37,316 nt of DNA. It comes from Pseudonocardiales bacterium (GTDB lineage: Bacteria > Actinomycetota > Actinomycetes > Mycobacteriales > Pseudonocardiaceae). The notes below the pieces were generated by a model. It did no database searches, had not been told where the DNA came from, and saw only the letters and a program-made list of their open reading frames with translations. The stretch covers positions 1 to 37,316 of the forward strand of contig JAFATA010000026.1 in assembly GCA_019244165.1 (NCBI GenBank), in the 5' to 3' direction. Position numbers and translations under genes: made by a program. This document shows positions 30,918 to 37,316 of this stretch, piece by piece (position 1 is the first letter of the stretch; the number at the start of each line of letters is the position of its first letter).

Positions 30918-32312
30918 TCACACCACGCTGCGCCGCGTGGCGCCGTCGAACAGGTCGAACAGGTAGGTCGCGTCCAGCACCCGCGGGCAGCTTCGGATCC
31001 AGCTGTAGTCGGCCCCGGGGTGCACCCCGTGGATGACCGCCAGGTCCCAGTCCGCTCCGTCGGGTGCCGTGACGCTGCGCAGCAGCTGCCCGTCGGGTGT
31101 CTGGACTACGGGCACCAACGGGTCGTGGTAGCTGACCTCTACATCGCTCCGCGCGAGTCCATCGATGATCAGCAGTGCCGGTGATTCCCGCACGTCGCTG
31201 ACGCCGGCCTTGTAGCTGGCGCCGACCACGATCACCTTGGCGCCGGTGGGTGATCGACCGTCGCTGGCGAGGACCTCGATGGCCCGCTCGACGACGCGAG
31301 CCGGGCGCGCGTGGATGGAGCGCATGGCCTGCTCGATCAGCGGTGTCGGCCGGCGACGTCCTCGCAGTTGCCACAGCAGGTAGTGCGGATCGCACGGGAT
31401 GCAGTGCCCACCCACCCCGGGTCCGGGGAACGCGGCGAGAAAGCCGTAGGGCTTGGTCGCCGCGGCCAGGGTGACCTCGATCGGGTCCAACCCCAGCGTG
31501 CCGCACACGTCGCTGAACTCGTTAGCCAGCGCCAGGGTGACCGCGCGGAAAATGTTCTCGTACAGCTTGGCCAGCTCGGCGGCCTCCGGGGAGCTCACCA
31601 GATACACCGAGTCGGTCAACCGCCTGATCACCTGCGCGGCCTGCTGGCTGCACTCACCGGTGGTCCCCCCCACCACCCGGGGTGTTTCCCGCTGGAGGTG
31701 GTCGGGATTGCCGGGGTCGATGCGCTCGGGGCTGAAGGCGACGTAGACGTCCGTGCCGACGCTCAGACCGCGCCCGCGCAGGGGTTCGACGAGCAACTGC
31801 CGCGTGGTGCCGACGAAGCTGGTGGAGGTGAGAATGATCGTCTGCCCCGGCCGGGCGTGCGCCACGATGGTCTGGCAGGCGCCGCGCAAGGCGAACAGGT
31901 CCGGTATGTGCCGCTCGTCCACCGGAGTAGGGACGCAGACGATCACCGCGTCGGCCTCGGCCAGCGCGGCGCTGTCGCTGGTGAGCCGGAAGCTCTGATC
32001 TCCCCGTGCCGTTGCCAACCGTGCCGTTTCCAGCCGCGCTCGATCGAGCTCGGAAAGGTCGACATCGCCGGAGGAGATGGCGCGCAGCCGCTCGTCATTC
32101 ACGTCGAAGCCGATGATCTGCGACGAGCTGCCCAGCAGCGCCAACGCCGTCGGCAGCCCCACGTACCCAAGGCCCACGATCGCCACCGGACCCAACCGGG
32201 CCTGCCCGTTACTGGCGGCCGGCCCTCCATCCGGTGGAGAGAAAGGCACCAGCCGCTTCTCCAGAAGTCGCTCCCGCCCGTTGATCGCGAGTGAAAGCCG
32301 GTGTCCAGCCAC
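30918..32312 (-). CDS. UDP-GlcNAc/UDP-ManNAc 6-dehydrogenase-like (WbpA/WecC family)
   Basis: These enzymes oxidise C6 of a UDP-HexNAc twice to the uronic acid. The 464-residue protein has the NAD site VAIVGLGYVGLPTALALL (residues 43-60), VCVPTPVDE, the AELAKLYENIFRAVTLALANEF helix with Lys249 and the catalytic Cys304 in GPGVGGHCIPCDPHYLLW. The latter form fits the WbpA/WecC branch better than UDP-glucose dehydrogenase (GKGGSCFPKD). The first 40 residues are an extra N-terminal segment. The GTG start follows GGGGGG. With the WbpB-like and WbpE-like genes at 10536-12829 it completes a route to a 3-amino uronic acid. First gene of the ten-gene minus-strand operon. Confidence 0.9.
   Translation of the reverse strand: MAGHRLSLAINGRERLLEKRLVPFSPPDGGPAASNGQARLGPVAIVGLGYVGLPTALALLGSSSQIIGFDVNDERLRAISSGDVDLSELDRARLETARLATARGDQSFRLTSDSAALAEADAVIVCVPTPVDERHIPDLFALRGACQTIVAHARPGQTIILTSTSFVGTTRQLLVEPLRGRGLSVGTDVYVAFSPERIDPGNPDHLQRETPRVVGGTTGECSQQAAQVIRRLTDSVYLVSSPEAAELAKLYENIFRAVTLALANEFSDVCGTLGLDPIEVTLAAATKPYGFLAAFPGPGVGGHCIPCDPHYLLWQLRGRRRPTPLIEQAMRSIHARPARVVERAIEVLASDGRSPTGAKVIVVGASYKAGVSDVRESPALLIIDGLARSDVEVSYHDPLVPVVQTPDGQLLRSVTAPDGADWDLAVIHGVHPGADYSWIRSCPRVLDATYLFDLFDGATRRSVV
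32004..32028 (-). repeat. 15-bp-period duplication in dehydrogenase gene
   Basis: CCGTGCCGTT occurs at 32004-32013 and 32019-32028 (period 15), encoding the ETARLATARG repeat in the dehydrogenase between the NAD domain strands. Confidence 0.65.
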
Positions 32313-32416
32313 AATTCCCCCCGACCGTGGATCTGTGTTGTGCCGACGGTCGCATCAGCAGGGCGCTGGGTCCTCCGTCATCGGGGGTAGGTCGCCTACG
32401 CCGTTCGGCGGACAGC

Positions 32417-33805
32417 TCAGGCGGCTGCGGCCTGAGCCGGTTCGGTCAGCAAGCGCAGCAGGATCGAGTCGGGGTCGAAAGCTTCGCCGCTCCAGGTGGG
32501 GGTAAGGCTGTGGTCGGTGATCTTCAACTGTTGTGCGGTGTGGGCTTCCACCAGGTGTTCTACGGTGCCGGTGGTGGGCGCAGCGGCCTGAGGGATCGGC
32601 GCGCCGCCTGGCCGGCGGAACTCGAGATCTCCGCTGACCCAGCGGATCTGGTAGCCGTGGTCGTGGATCAGCGTGTGGTGGAAGCGGCAGACCAGGACCA
32701 GGTTGGAGATGTCGGTGGGACCACCGGCCAGCCACGGCACAATGTGATGCGCGTCCACGCGTTGGTTGGTGCATCCCGGGAACCGGCACTGTCCGTGGTC
32801 ACGCGCCCGCAGCGCCCGGAGCAGGTGGTGCGAGACCAGCCGGCGGCGCCGTCCCAGGTATAGCGGGTTGTCCCGCCGATCTGTGATCAGCGCCGACACC
32901 CTGGCCTGGCAGGCCAGCCGCCCGGCGGTGCTGATCGGCAGCGCTGGACCACCCTCGATCTCGGCAGTGGCGCTTTCGGCATGCACGTGCACCACCACCT
33001 CGCACCGCTCGTTGACCGAGTCTGAGAGGTGTGCGGTACCCCTCTGACGTGCCGCTTCGGCAAGTGCCACCAACGCATCGGCCCGCCGCGCCGCGACCCG
33101 GTCCACCGCGGCACCCGGCGCCCGCTCGCTGGCCGCGGCTACCAGCTCAGCCTGCGCCGCCTCCCATGCGGGCTCAGGGCCGGGCTGTTCCGCGGAACCG
33201 ATCCGCGGCTCGACGCGGGCTGCGGAATCCTGCCCAGCGTCGGGGTCTTCGGCGGCTTGCCGCGCGGGCTCGAGGAATGCCTCCAGCACGGCGAGAAACA
33301 GCGCGCCTTGCTCACCGGGCAGCCGGGCGCGCAGCAGCAGCGAACCGTCCTCGGCCCAGTCCCAGGTGACCGAACGCCGCGCCGTTACCGCCGCGGCAGC
33401 ATCGGCGCCTGCGGCTCGGGCCAGCTGGACCACCCGCTCGAGATGGCTCGCGGTGCCGGCCAGCGCGACTTCCAGCAGGTCTGCCTCGGTCTGCGGGGTC
33501 GCGATCCGGGTGATCGCGCGCGCCTTCGCATACGAGATCCGACCCGCCCCGAAGGCAGCCGTCACCAGCGGCAACGTCGGCAGTATCCGCGCTACTCGCA
33601 GCTGCTCCCGCGCCGTGCGCAGATCCATCCCGACCCGCCAGGACAGCCAGTGCGCACACGAGCGCAACCCGGGACCCGCCCACGCCCCCCGGGCGTCAAA
33701 CTCGGCCAACAGGAGCAGGAACCGGCACTGCGCTGCCGCCAGATGCCCGGCCAACCCGACCAGCTCAGCTTCCAGCTCAGGCGTGCTCAACGCTGCGACG
33801 TCCAT
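32417..33805 (-). CDS. DUF222/HNH endonuclease protein (13E12-type), complete
   Basis: The 462-residue protein has an N-terminal DUF222 domain (STPELEAELVGLAGHLAAAQCRFLLLLAEFDARGAW...CAHWLSWRVGMDLRTAREQLRVARIL, residues 5-80 and beyond) and a C-terminal HNH nuclease (CRFPGCTNQRVDAHHIVPWLAGGPTDISNLVLVCRFHHTLIHDHGY). The ATG at 33805 has GGGGAGG nine bases upstream. Upstream lies a near-perfect PafBC-type DNA-damage promoter (33840-33862), in agreement with damage induction of 13E12 genes in mycobacteria. It separates the two polysaccharide gene sets without being related to them, and may be a mobile or selfish insertion. Confidence 0.92.
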   Translation of the reverse strand: MDVAALSTPELEAELVGLAGHLAAAQCRFLLLLAEFDARGAWAGPGLRSCAHWLSWRVGMDLRTAREQLRVARILPTLPLVTAAFGAGRISYAKARAITRIATPQTEADLLEVALAGTASHLERVVQLARAAGADAAAAVTARRSVTWDWAEDGSLLLRARLPGEQGALFLAVLEAFLEPARQAAEDPDAGQDSAARVEPRIGSAEQPGPEPAWEAAQAELVAAASERAPGAAVDRVAARRADALVALAEAARQRGTAHLSDSVNERCEVVVHVHAESATAEIEGGPALPISTAGRLACQARVSALITDRRDNPLYLGRRRRLVSHHLLRALRARDHGQCRFPGCTNQRVDAHHIVPWLAGGPTDISNLVLVCRFHHTLIHDHGYQIRWVSGDLEFRRPGGAPIPQAAAPTTGTVEHLVEAHTAQQLKITDHSLTPTWSGEAFDPDSILLRLLTEPAQAAAA

Positions 33806-33839
33806 CCCCAGCACCTCCCCGTGTCGAACGTATGTGCGA

Positions 33840-33862
33840 ACACTAGCGGGGGTCACCGACAA
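33840..33862 (-). promoter_or_regulatory. PafBC-type (RecA-NDp) DNA-damage promoter of the HNH gene
   Basis: Read on the minus strand, TTGTCGGTG (plus 33854-33862), eight bases, then TAGTGT (plus 33840-33845) match exactly the published mycobacterial RecA-independent damage promoter TTGTCRGTG-N8-TAnnnT. Transcription would begin about 28 bases before the ATG, and a strong ribosome site follows. Confidence 0.8.
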
Positions 33863-33884
33863 AAACGGTTCCGCGGAACACCGT
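33861..33884 (-). terminator. Possible intrinsic terminator after alpha/beta hydrolase
   Basis: On the minus strand a GC-rich palindrome (core GTTCCGCGGAAC, outer CGG/CCG with a two-base bulge) is followed by five T. It lies about ten bases after the hydrolase stop and would end the upstream transcript. The T-run overlaps the first bases of the PafBC element. The stem is short, so this is tentative. Confidence 0.4.
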
Positions 33885-33893
33885 GCGGCTCGG

Positions 33894-34571
33894 TCAGATC
33901 TGGGTGGCGATGGCCTCGGCGACGAGTTCGGGACGGGCGACGTAGAGGTTGTGCCCGCCGTCAACTTCGATGGGTTCGACCCCGAGACGTTCCCGGGCGA
34001 CGCGGGCCATCCACGTCGCGCGCAGGGCGCGGTCGCCGCGCGGGAGTAGGTAGCTGGAGCTGATCCTGGCCGGGTCGGTGGCGGGAACCTCGGCATAGAC
34101 ACCAGACAAGTCGGTGGCGTGCAGAGTCGCCAGACCGTGGCGCAACGCGGCCAGGCCAGCGTCGTGGAACAGGAAGTAGGTGGCCAACACCGGGTCGGTG
34201 GTGGGATCGACACCGAGCCACTCGGGGTTGACCATCGCCTGCGGATCGGCTTGGAGTTCGGTGAGCAGGCTGCGCCGATTCGGATAGTCAGCCACCGCCG
34301 CGGCCAGCCAGATCTGGTGGACCGCGTCGAGACGACGGGCCACCGCGGGCAGCAGCAGCCCGGCCGCGGAGTGCGCGAGCACTACCGGAGCGACCAAGTC
34401 AGCAGGCAGCTGGGCGGTCAGCACCTCGGCGTGCTCCACCGCGCTGGCGGTGGGTTCACCGCGGATCCACGGGGTGAACGCACGGTGCCCACGTTCGGCC
34501 AACGCCGCGACCAGCGGGCCGAACCCGGCTGGGGATTGCGTGCTGCCGTGGATGAGCACAAGGTCAGCCAT
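33894..34571 (-). CDS. Alpha/beta hydrolase
   Basis: The 225-residue protein has the AB_hydrolase_6-type layout: LVLIHGSTQSPAGFGPLVAAL with the oxyanion HG, a nucleophile elbow VVLAHSAAGLLLPAVARRL (Ser in an A-H-S-A-A rather than G-x-S-x-G context), and VDGGHNLYVARPELVAEAI with the catalytic His. Relatives include esterases and salicylate/pyrethroid hydrolase-like enzymes. The ATG at 34571 fits the family start. It follows the GT4 gene by 23 bp and could deacylate a polymer or precursor, though a housekeeping esterase is equally possible. Confidence 0.85.
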   Translation of the reverse strand: MADLVLIHGSTQSPAGFGPLVAALAERGHRAFTPWIRGEPTASAVEHAEVLTAQLPADLVAPVVLAHSAAGLLLPAVARRLDAVHQIWLAAAVADYPNRRSLLTELQADPQAMVNPEWLGVDPTTDPVLATYFLFHDAGLAALRHGLATLHATDLSGVYAEVPATDPARISSSYLLPRGDRALRATWMARVARERLGVEPIEVDGGHNLYVARPELVAEAIATQI

Positions 34572-34594
34572 CAGCCCAGCTCTCGGCGCTGGGC

Positions 34595-35701
34595 TTATCG
34601 ACACCGCGCCACCTGGGTTGTGACGGCGGCGAGCTGCTCGTGGGTGCATCGTACGTCGAAGGCTTGGGCGGCCACTGCGGCGGCCCGTCCCTCGGCGGCC
34701 CGCAGGCCGGCGTCGGTCAGGCGCCGTGCGAGGGCGCTGGCCAGCGCTGTGGTGTCGCCGGGCGGCACTCGGGTGCCGACGCCGGGGGTGATGGCCTCCG
34801 CGAGGCCGGGGATGTCGGAGGCGACCACGGAGCAACCACTGGCCATCGCCTCGAGCAGGGTCAGCGACAGGCCTTCCCAGCGGGAGGGCAGGGCCACCAC
34901 GTCGGCCGCCGCGTACCAGGGCCGGGGATCGGTGACCGAGGGCAGGAAGCGCACTCCGGGCGGAGGGTGGCCACCCGGTGTGGGCAGCAGATTGCCGTCG
35001 CCGATAAGGCACAGCTGCGCTGCCGGGCAGTGCCGGGTCACCTGGGGCCATGCCGCGAGCAGCACGTCCTGCCCCTTCTGTCGGGTGAGGCGACCCAGGC
35101 ACACCGCCAGCGGCGCCTGCCGGTCGATTCCCAGCCGGTCCCGGGCGGCGGCGCGGGCCTGCTCGGTGGCCGGGATAAAGCTCGCGAGATCGACGCCGTT
35201 GCGGACGACGACGTGGCGGGCGCCTACCCGCCGGTGACGGGCGTGCGCGGCCTCGCCCTCGCCGACGCACACGACCAGGTCGGTCCACCGCGCCGCGAGG
35301 CGTTCCCAAGCCAGCGCGCCGCGCGCGGTCGCGCTCCGCACCGCCAACCAGGACCAGCCGTGCGGTTGAAACAGCGTGGGGCGCTCGCCGCGCACCGCGA
35401 GCCGGCCCGCCAACCCCGCTTTCGCCGAGTGCAGGTGCACCACGTCGGGCTGCACCGCCCCGATCAGCTGGCGCAGCCGCCGCGTTTCGGGCCCGGTGTG
35501 CACGCCGGGTGAACGCCTCGCGGGCCAGGGGAACCGCGGTACCCCCCGTGCGCCCAACTCGGTGGCGAGATGCCCCCCGGAGGGGCAGGCGACCACCACC
35601 CGCCAGCCTCGGGCGAGCTGGTCGGCGGCCACCCTCGCGACGTAACGGGCCACCCCGGCCTCGGTGGGCTGGGACACGTGCAGCACGCTCAGCGAGCTCA
35701 C
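34595..35701 (-). CDS. GT4-family glycosyltransferase
   Basis: The 368-residue GT-B enzyme begins LSVLHVSQPTEAGVARYVARVAADQLARGW, then DVVHLHSAKAGLAGRLA, FQPHGWSWLAV and the donor half LAVCLGRLTRQKGQDVLLAAW, LCLIGDGNLLP and the nucleotide-binding PSRWEGLSLTLLEAMASGCSVVASDIPGLAEAI (ExxxxxE). The GTG at 35701 overlaps the deacetylase stop (GTGA) and is preferred to an upstream GTG at 35725. The donor is unknown. Confidence 0.92.
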   Translation of the reverse strand: MSSLSVLHVSQPTEAGVARYVARVAADQLARGWRVVVACPSGGHLATELGARGVPRFPWPARRSPGVHTGPETRRLRQLIGAVQPDVVHLHSAKAGLAGRLAVRGERPTLFQPHGWSWLAVRSATARGALAWERLAARWTDLVVCVGEGEAAHARHRRVGARHVVVRNGVDLASFIPATEQARAAARDRLGIDRQAPLAVCLGRLTRQKGQDVLLAAWPQVTRHCPAAQLCLIGDGNLLPTPGGHPPPGVRFLPSVTDPRPWYAAADVVALPSRWEGLSLTLLEAMASGCSVVASDIPGLAEAITPGVGTRVPPGDTTALASALARRLTDAGLRAAEGRAAAVAAQAFDVRCTHEQLAAVTTQVARCR

Positions 35702-36408
35702 CAGCGCAGGTGGTGCCGGTACCACTTGGCGAGCAGTCGCAGCGGCCCGTCACGGTCCCCAATATAGGTGCGCGGCAGGGCGTGCAGACCGGTCAGGGGC
35801 GAGCGCCAGATCGCGCATCCGTAGTGGTAGCCGGCAGCGCGTACCGCGTCGAGGGCCAGCCGGTTCAGGTGCCCGTAGGGGTAGCAGAAGCCGGTGACCT
35901 CCTGACCGGACACCTCCTGCAGGATGGCCCGGCTCCCCGAGACCTCAGTGGTGAGGTGACCGTTGCCCCCCGAGGTCAGCGACATGTGCCGCCGACCGTG
36001 CGAGCCGATCTCCATGCCGCGCTGGGCGGCGTGGCGGATTTGCTCAGCCGTCATAAGGGCTTTGCGGGGACCTGCCTGATCCCAAGAGTTGGCGCCGCCG
36101 AGCAGGTCGGCGAGCACGAACACGGTCGCGGTGAAACCGAATCGCGCTAGCGCGGGCAAGACGTACTCGCAAAAGTCGGCGTAGCCATCGTCGAAGGTGA
36201 GCCCGACCAGACCCCGGTCGGTGCCCTCGGCCCGAGCCGCCAGCAGCTCGCGCATCGAGGTGCCCCGCAGGCCCCGCCGGTGCAGCCAGTGCAGCTGCTG
36301 CTCGAACCGGGCCGGGTGCACGGTCACGTGATAGGGGTCCCGGTCGTAGGGCGCCACCGAGTGGTACATCAATACCGGGTGGTACATCAACACCGGAGGT
36401 TCGCTCAT
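35698..36408 (-). CDS. Polysaccharide deacetylase (NodB/CE4)
   Basis: CE4 enzymes remove N- or O-acetyl groups from GlcNAc-type polymers using a metal. The 236-residue protein has the first motif LTFDDGYADF (catalytic Asp and metal Asp) and the metal-binding GSHGRRHMSL (SHxxxH), then FCYPYGHLN (motif 3). No signal peptide is visible, so it may act in the cytoplasm or be exported by other means. The N-terminus VLMYHPVLMYHSV is an 18-bp tandem duplication (36361-36396) of the conserved LMYH strand. With GT2 (22276) and GH18 (23604) it recalls a Pga-type system. Confidence 0.92.
   Translation of the reverse strand: MSEPPVLMYHPVLMYHSVAPYDRDPYHVTVHPARFEQQLHWLHRRGLRGTSMRELLAARAEGTDRGLVGLTFDDGYADFCEYVLPALARFGFTATVFVLADLLGGANSWDQAGPRKALMTAEQIRHAAQRGMEIGSHGRRHMSLTSGGNGHLTTEVSGSRAILQEVSGQEVTGFCYPYGHLNRLALDAVRAAGYHYGCAIWRSPLTGLHALPRTYIGDRDGPLRLLAKWYRHHLRW
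36361..36396 (-). repeat. 18-bp tandem duplication in deacetylase gene
   Basis: GTGGTACATCAATACCGG (36361-36378) is followed by GTGGTACATCAACACCGG (36379-36396), 17 of 18 bases identical. It doubles the VLMYH strand at the start of the NodB domain. Confidence 0.9.
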
Positions 36409-36428
36409 GGTAGGAACCGACGCTACGG

Positions 36429-37166
36429 CTACGCCCCTGCGGCAGGCTCCTGCATCGAGAGGGCAACGGGTACGTTCGTTGGCGGAGGCCGGGTGCCCCG
36501 CAGCGCCTCCCGGGCCACCGTGGCAGCTTCCAGCCGGCTGTGCACGCGTAGCTTCGCAAAAATCTTGTTGGTGTGGGTGCGGACGGTGTTTGCCGACATC
36601 CCGAGCTCACCGGCGATCTCCACAAGGCCCTGGCCTCGCGCCAGGCACATCAGCACGTCGCGTTCCCGACGGGTCAGGACGTCCAGCGGTCCTTCTTGGC
36701 GCTGCACCTGCCCGAGGCCGGCCCGCTGCGCCCGCCCGATGTCGGCCCGCAGCTCCCGCAGGACAGCGCCCAGCTGCTCAGGAGGAAAGTAGGACTGTCC
36801 TTGACCAGCGCATCGCAGCGCGTGGGCGAGCACGTTGAGCGAGGACTGCTTCGGCACCCACCCGTCGGCTCCCGCCCGCGCTGCGTCCAGCGCTTGCTCA
36901 GGGTCGCGGCTCACGGTGAGAACCACGATGCGCGCGGGCGGCCATGCTGCGCGGAGGGGCGTCAGGAGCGTGGCCGCATCGTGGGCCTGCGCGACCTCGA
37001 TGGTGATCACATCTGGGCGCAGCAGGGCAGCGAGCACCTCGGGCCGGGGATCCTGCGTCCTGCAGTGCCCGACCACGACGATATCGGGTGTGCTGGACAG
37101 GCTGGCCGCGAGCGCCTCGATCAGCATCTGCTGGTCGTCGATCAGCAGTACCCGGATCGGAACCAC
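36429..37166 (-). CDS. LuxR/NarL-type response regulator with Glu at phospho-site; start uncertain
   Basis: The protein (245 residues from the GTG at 37166) has a receiver domain (IRVLLIDDQQMLIEALAASL) and a LuxR HTH (LTRRERDVLMCLARGQGLVEIAGELGMSANTVRTHTNKIFAKLRVHSR). The phospho-Asp position is Glu57 (PDVITIEVA), as in the paralogue at 21606; DD, Thr84 and Lys106 are kept. The GTG has no ribosome site. Its frame stays open upstream through the 12-bp array to the window edge, reading (Arg-Gln-Gly-Pro)n, so the true protein may carry a repeat tail or the start may be internal. It heads the deacetylase/GT4/hydrolase gene set and probably regulates polysaccharide genes. Confidence 0.88.
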   Translation of the reverse strand: MVPIRVLLIDDQQMLIEALAASLSSTPDIVVVGHCRTQDPRPEVLAALLRPDVITIEVAQAHDAATLLTPLRAAWPPARIVVLTVSRDPEQALDAARAGADGWVPKQSSLNVLAHALRCAGQGQSYFPPEQLGAVLRELRADIGRAQRAGLGQVQRQEGPLDVLTRRERDVLMCLARGQGLVEIAGELGMSANTVRTHTNKIFAKLRVHSRLEAATVAREALRGTRPPPTNVPVALSMQEPAAGA

Positions 37167-37176
37167 GCGGCTACGT

Positions 37177-37314
37177 GGGCCCTGACGCGGGCCCTGACGC
37201 GGGCCCTGACGCGGGCCCTGACGCGGGCCCTGACGCGGGCCCTGACGCGGGCCCTGACGCGGGCCCTGACGCGGGCCCTGACGCGGGCCCTGACGCGGGC
37301 CCTGACGCGGGCCC
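37177..37314. repeat. 12-bp tandem array, 11.5 copies
   Basis: GGGCCCTGACGC is repeated perfectly from 37177 to 37308, with a final half unit to 37314; it may be near its end there since the next bases diverge (CAG instead of TGA). Each unit holds the palindrome GGGCCC. In the minus frame of the regulator it encodes Arg-Gln-Gly-Pro. The array is immediately upstream of the regulator start. Confidence 0.97.
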
Positions 37315-37316
37315 AG

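Noticed and set aside
29611..31506. Single 631-residue protein extending upstream of the ATP-grasp domain
   Set aside because: The first ~200 residues are an Arg/Ala-rich out-of-frame reading of the nucleotide-sugar dehydrogenase gene; a proper ribosome site supports the start at 30903.
32387..32399. GTAGG-TCG-CCTAC hairpin as terminator after the HNH gene
   Set aside because: Stem of five pairs, three-base loop and no T-run; too weak to call.
33824..33840. LexA (SOS) box upstream of the HNH gene
   Set aside because: CGAAC and GCGAAC are in direct, not inverted, orientation, so they do not form the CGAAC-N4-GTTCG palindrome; the PafBC motif explains regulation better.
33894..35762. 622-residue hydrolase with long N-terminal extension
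   Set aside because: The extension is an out-of-frame reading through the GT4 gene; the alpha/beta hydrolase begins at 34571.
12689..36396. Dispersed repeat family or mobile element behind the micro-duplications
   Set aside because: The duplicated units share no common sequence and have no terminal repeats; they are independent local events.
37177..37314. CRISPR-like array
   Set aside because: Units are only 12 bp, perfect and directly abutting, without spacers; it is a tandem array.

Overview
The window is high-GC DNA from an actinobacterium, most likely a Pseudonocardiales-type genome. The evidence is the conserved block tRNA-Gln–glmU–prs–rplY–pth (the same order as in mycobacteria, without lpqT), an XRE/DUF397 regulator pair of the kind common in Streptomyces and Pseudonocardiaceae, DUF222/HNH (13E12-type) genes, frequent GTG starts and very tight ATGA/GTGA gene overlaps. 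This placement is inference; no species is recognised.

Layout. 1-4850 is an accessory region: the 3' part of a DUF222/HNH gene, a VapBC-like pair, an AbiJ-like defence gene whose 3' end is fused tail-to-tail with vapC, an unassigned 426-bp gap, and an XRE/DUF397 pair divergent from a small Cys-containing protein. 4853-8884 is core: pth, rplY, prs, glmU and tRNA-Gln, all on the minus strand. 9199-10143 is a membrane fatty-acid desaturase.

10536-37316 is a large surface/exopolysaccharide locus. A plus-strand operon (10536-18575) encodes WbpB-like oxidoreductase, WbpE-like aminotransferase, Wzz-like protein, MurJ/MviN-family flippase, Wzy-like ligase/polymerase, a small initiating phosphoglycosyltransferase and an internally duplicated membrane protein. 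A FemAB/GNAT-like acyltransferase and an Alg14/Alg13-like glycosyltransferase are transcribed divergently from a 30-bp gap with apparently leaderless promoters. A ten-gene minus-strand operon (32312 to 20650) follows: WbpA-like nucleotide-sugar dehydrogenase, ATP-grasp ligase, flavoprotein, WcaJ-like initiating transferase, GT4, epimerase, GH18 hydrolase, processive GT2, LuxR-type regulator, second epimerase. A DUF222/HNH gene with its own DNA-damage-type (PafBC) promoter interrupts the locus. A second minus-strand set (regulator, NodB deacetylase, GT4, alpha/beta hydrolase) completes it.

The genes look like two interleaved polysaccharide machines: a flippase/polymerase route probably using a 2-acetamido-3-amino-uronic acid (WbpA/B/E chemistry), and a synthase-like route (processive GT2 + GH18 + NodB). 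An ATP-grasp/flavoprotein pair suggests an unusual amide or oxidative decoration. Two paralogous LuxR-type regulators, both with Glu in place of the receiver phospho-Asp, bracket the minus-strand part. Throughout the window there are many tandem micro-duplications (12-24 bp, plus a 51-bp and a ~493-bp case), ending in an array of 11.5 copies of a 12-bp unit at the right edge; this is the most striking structural pattern not explained by the genes.
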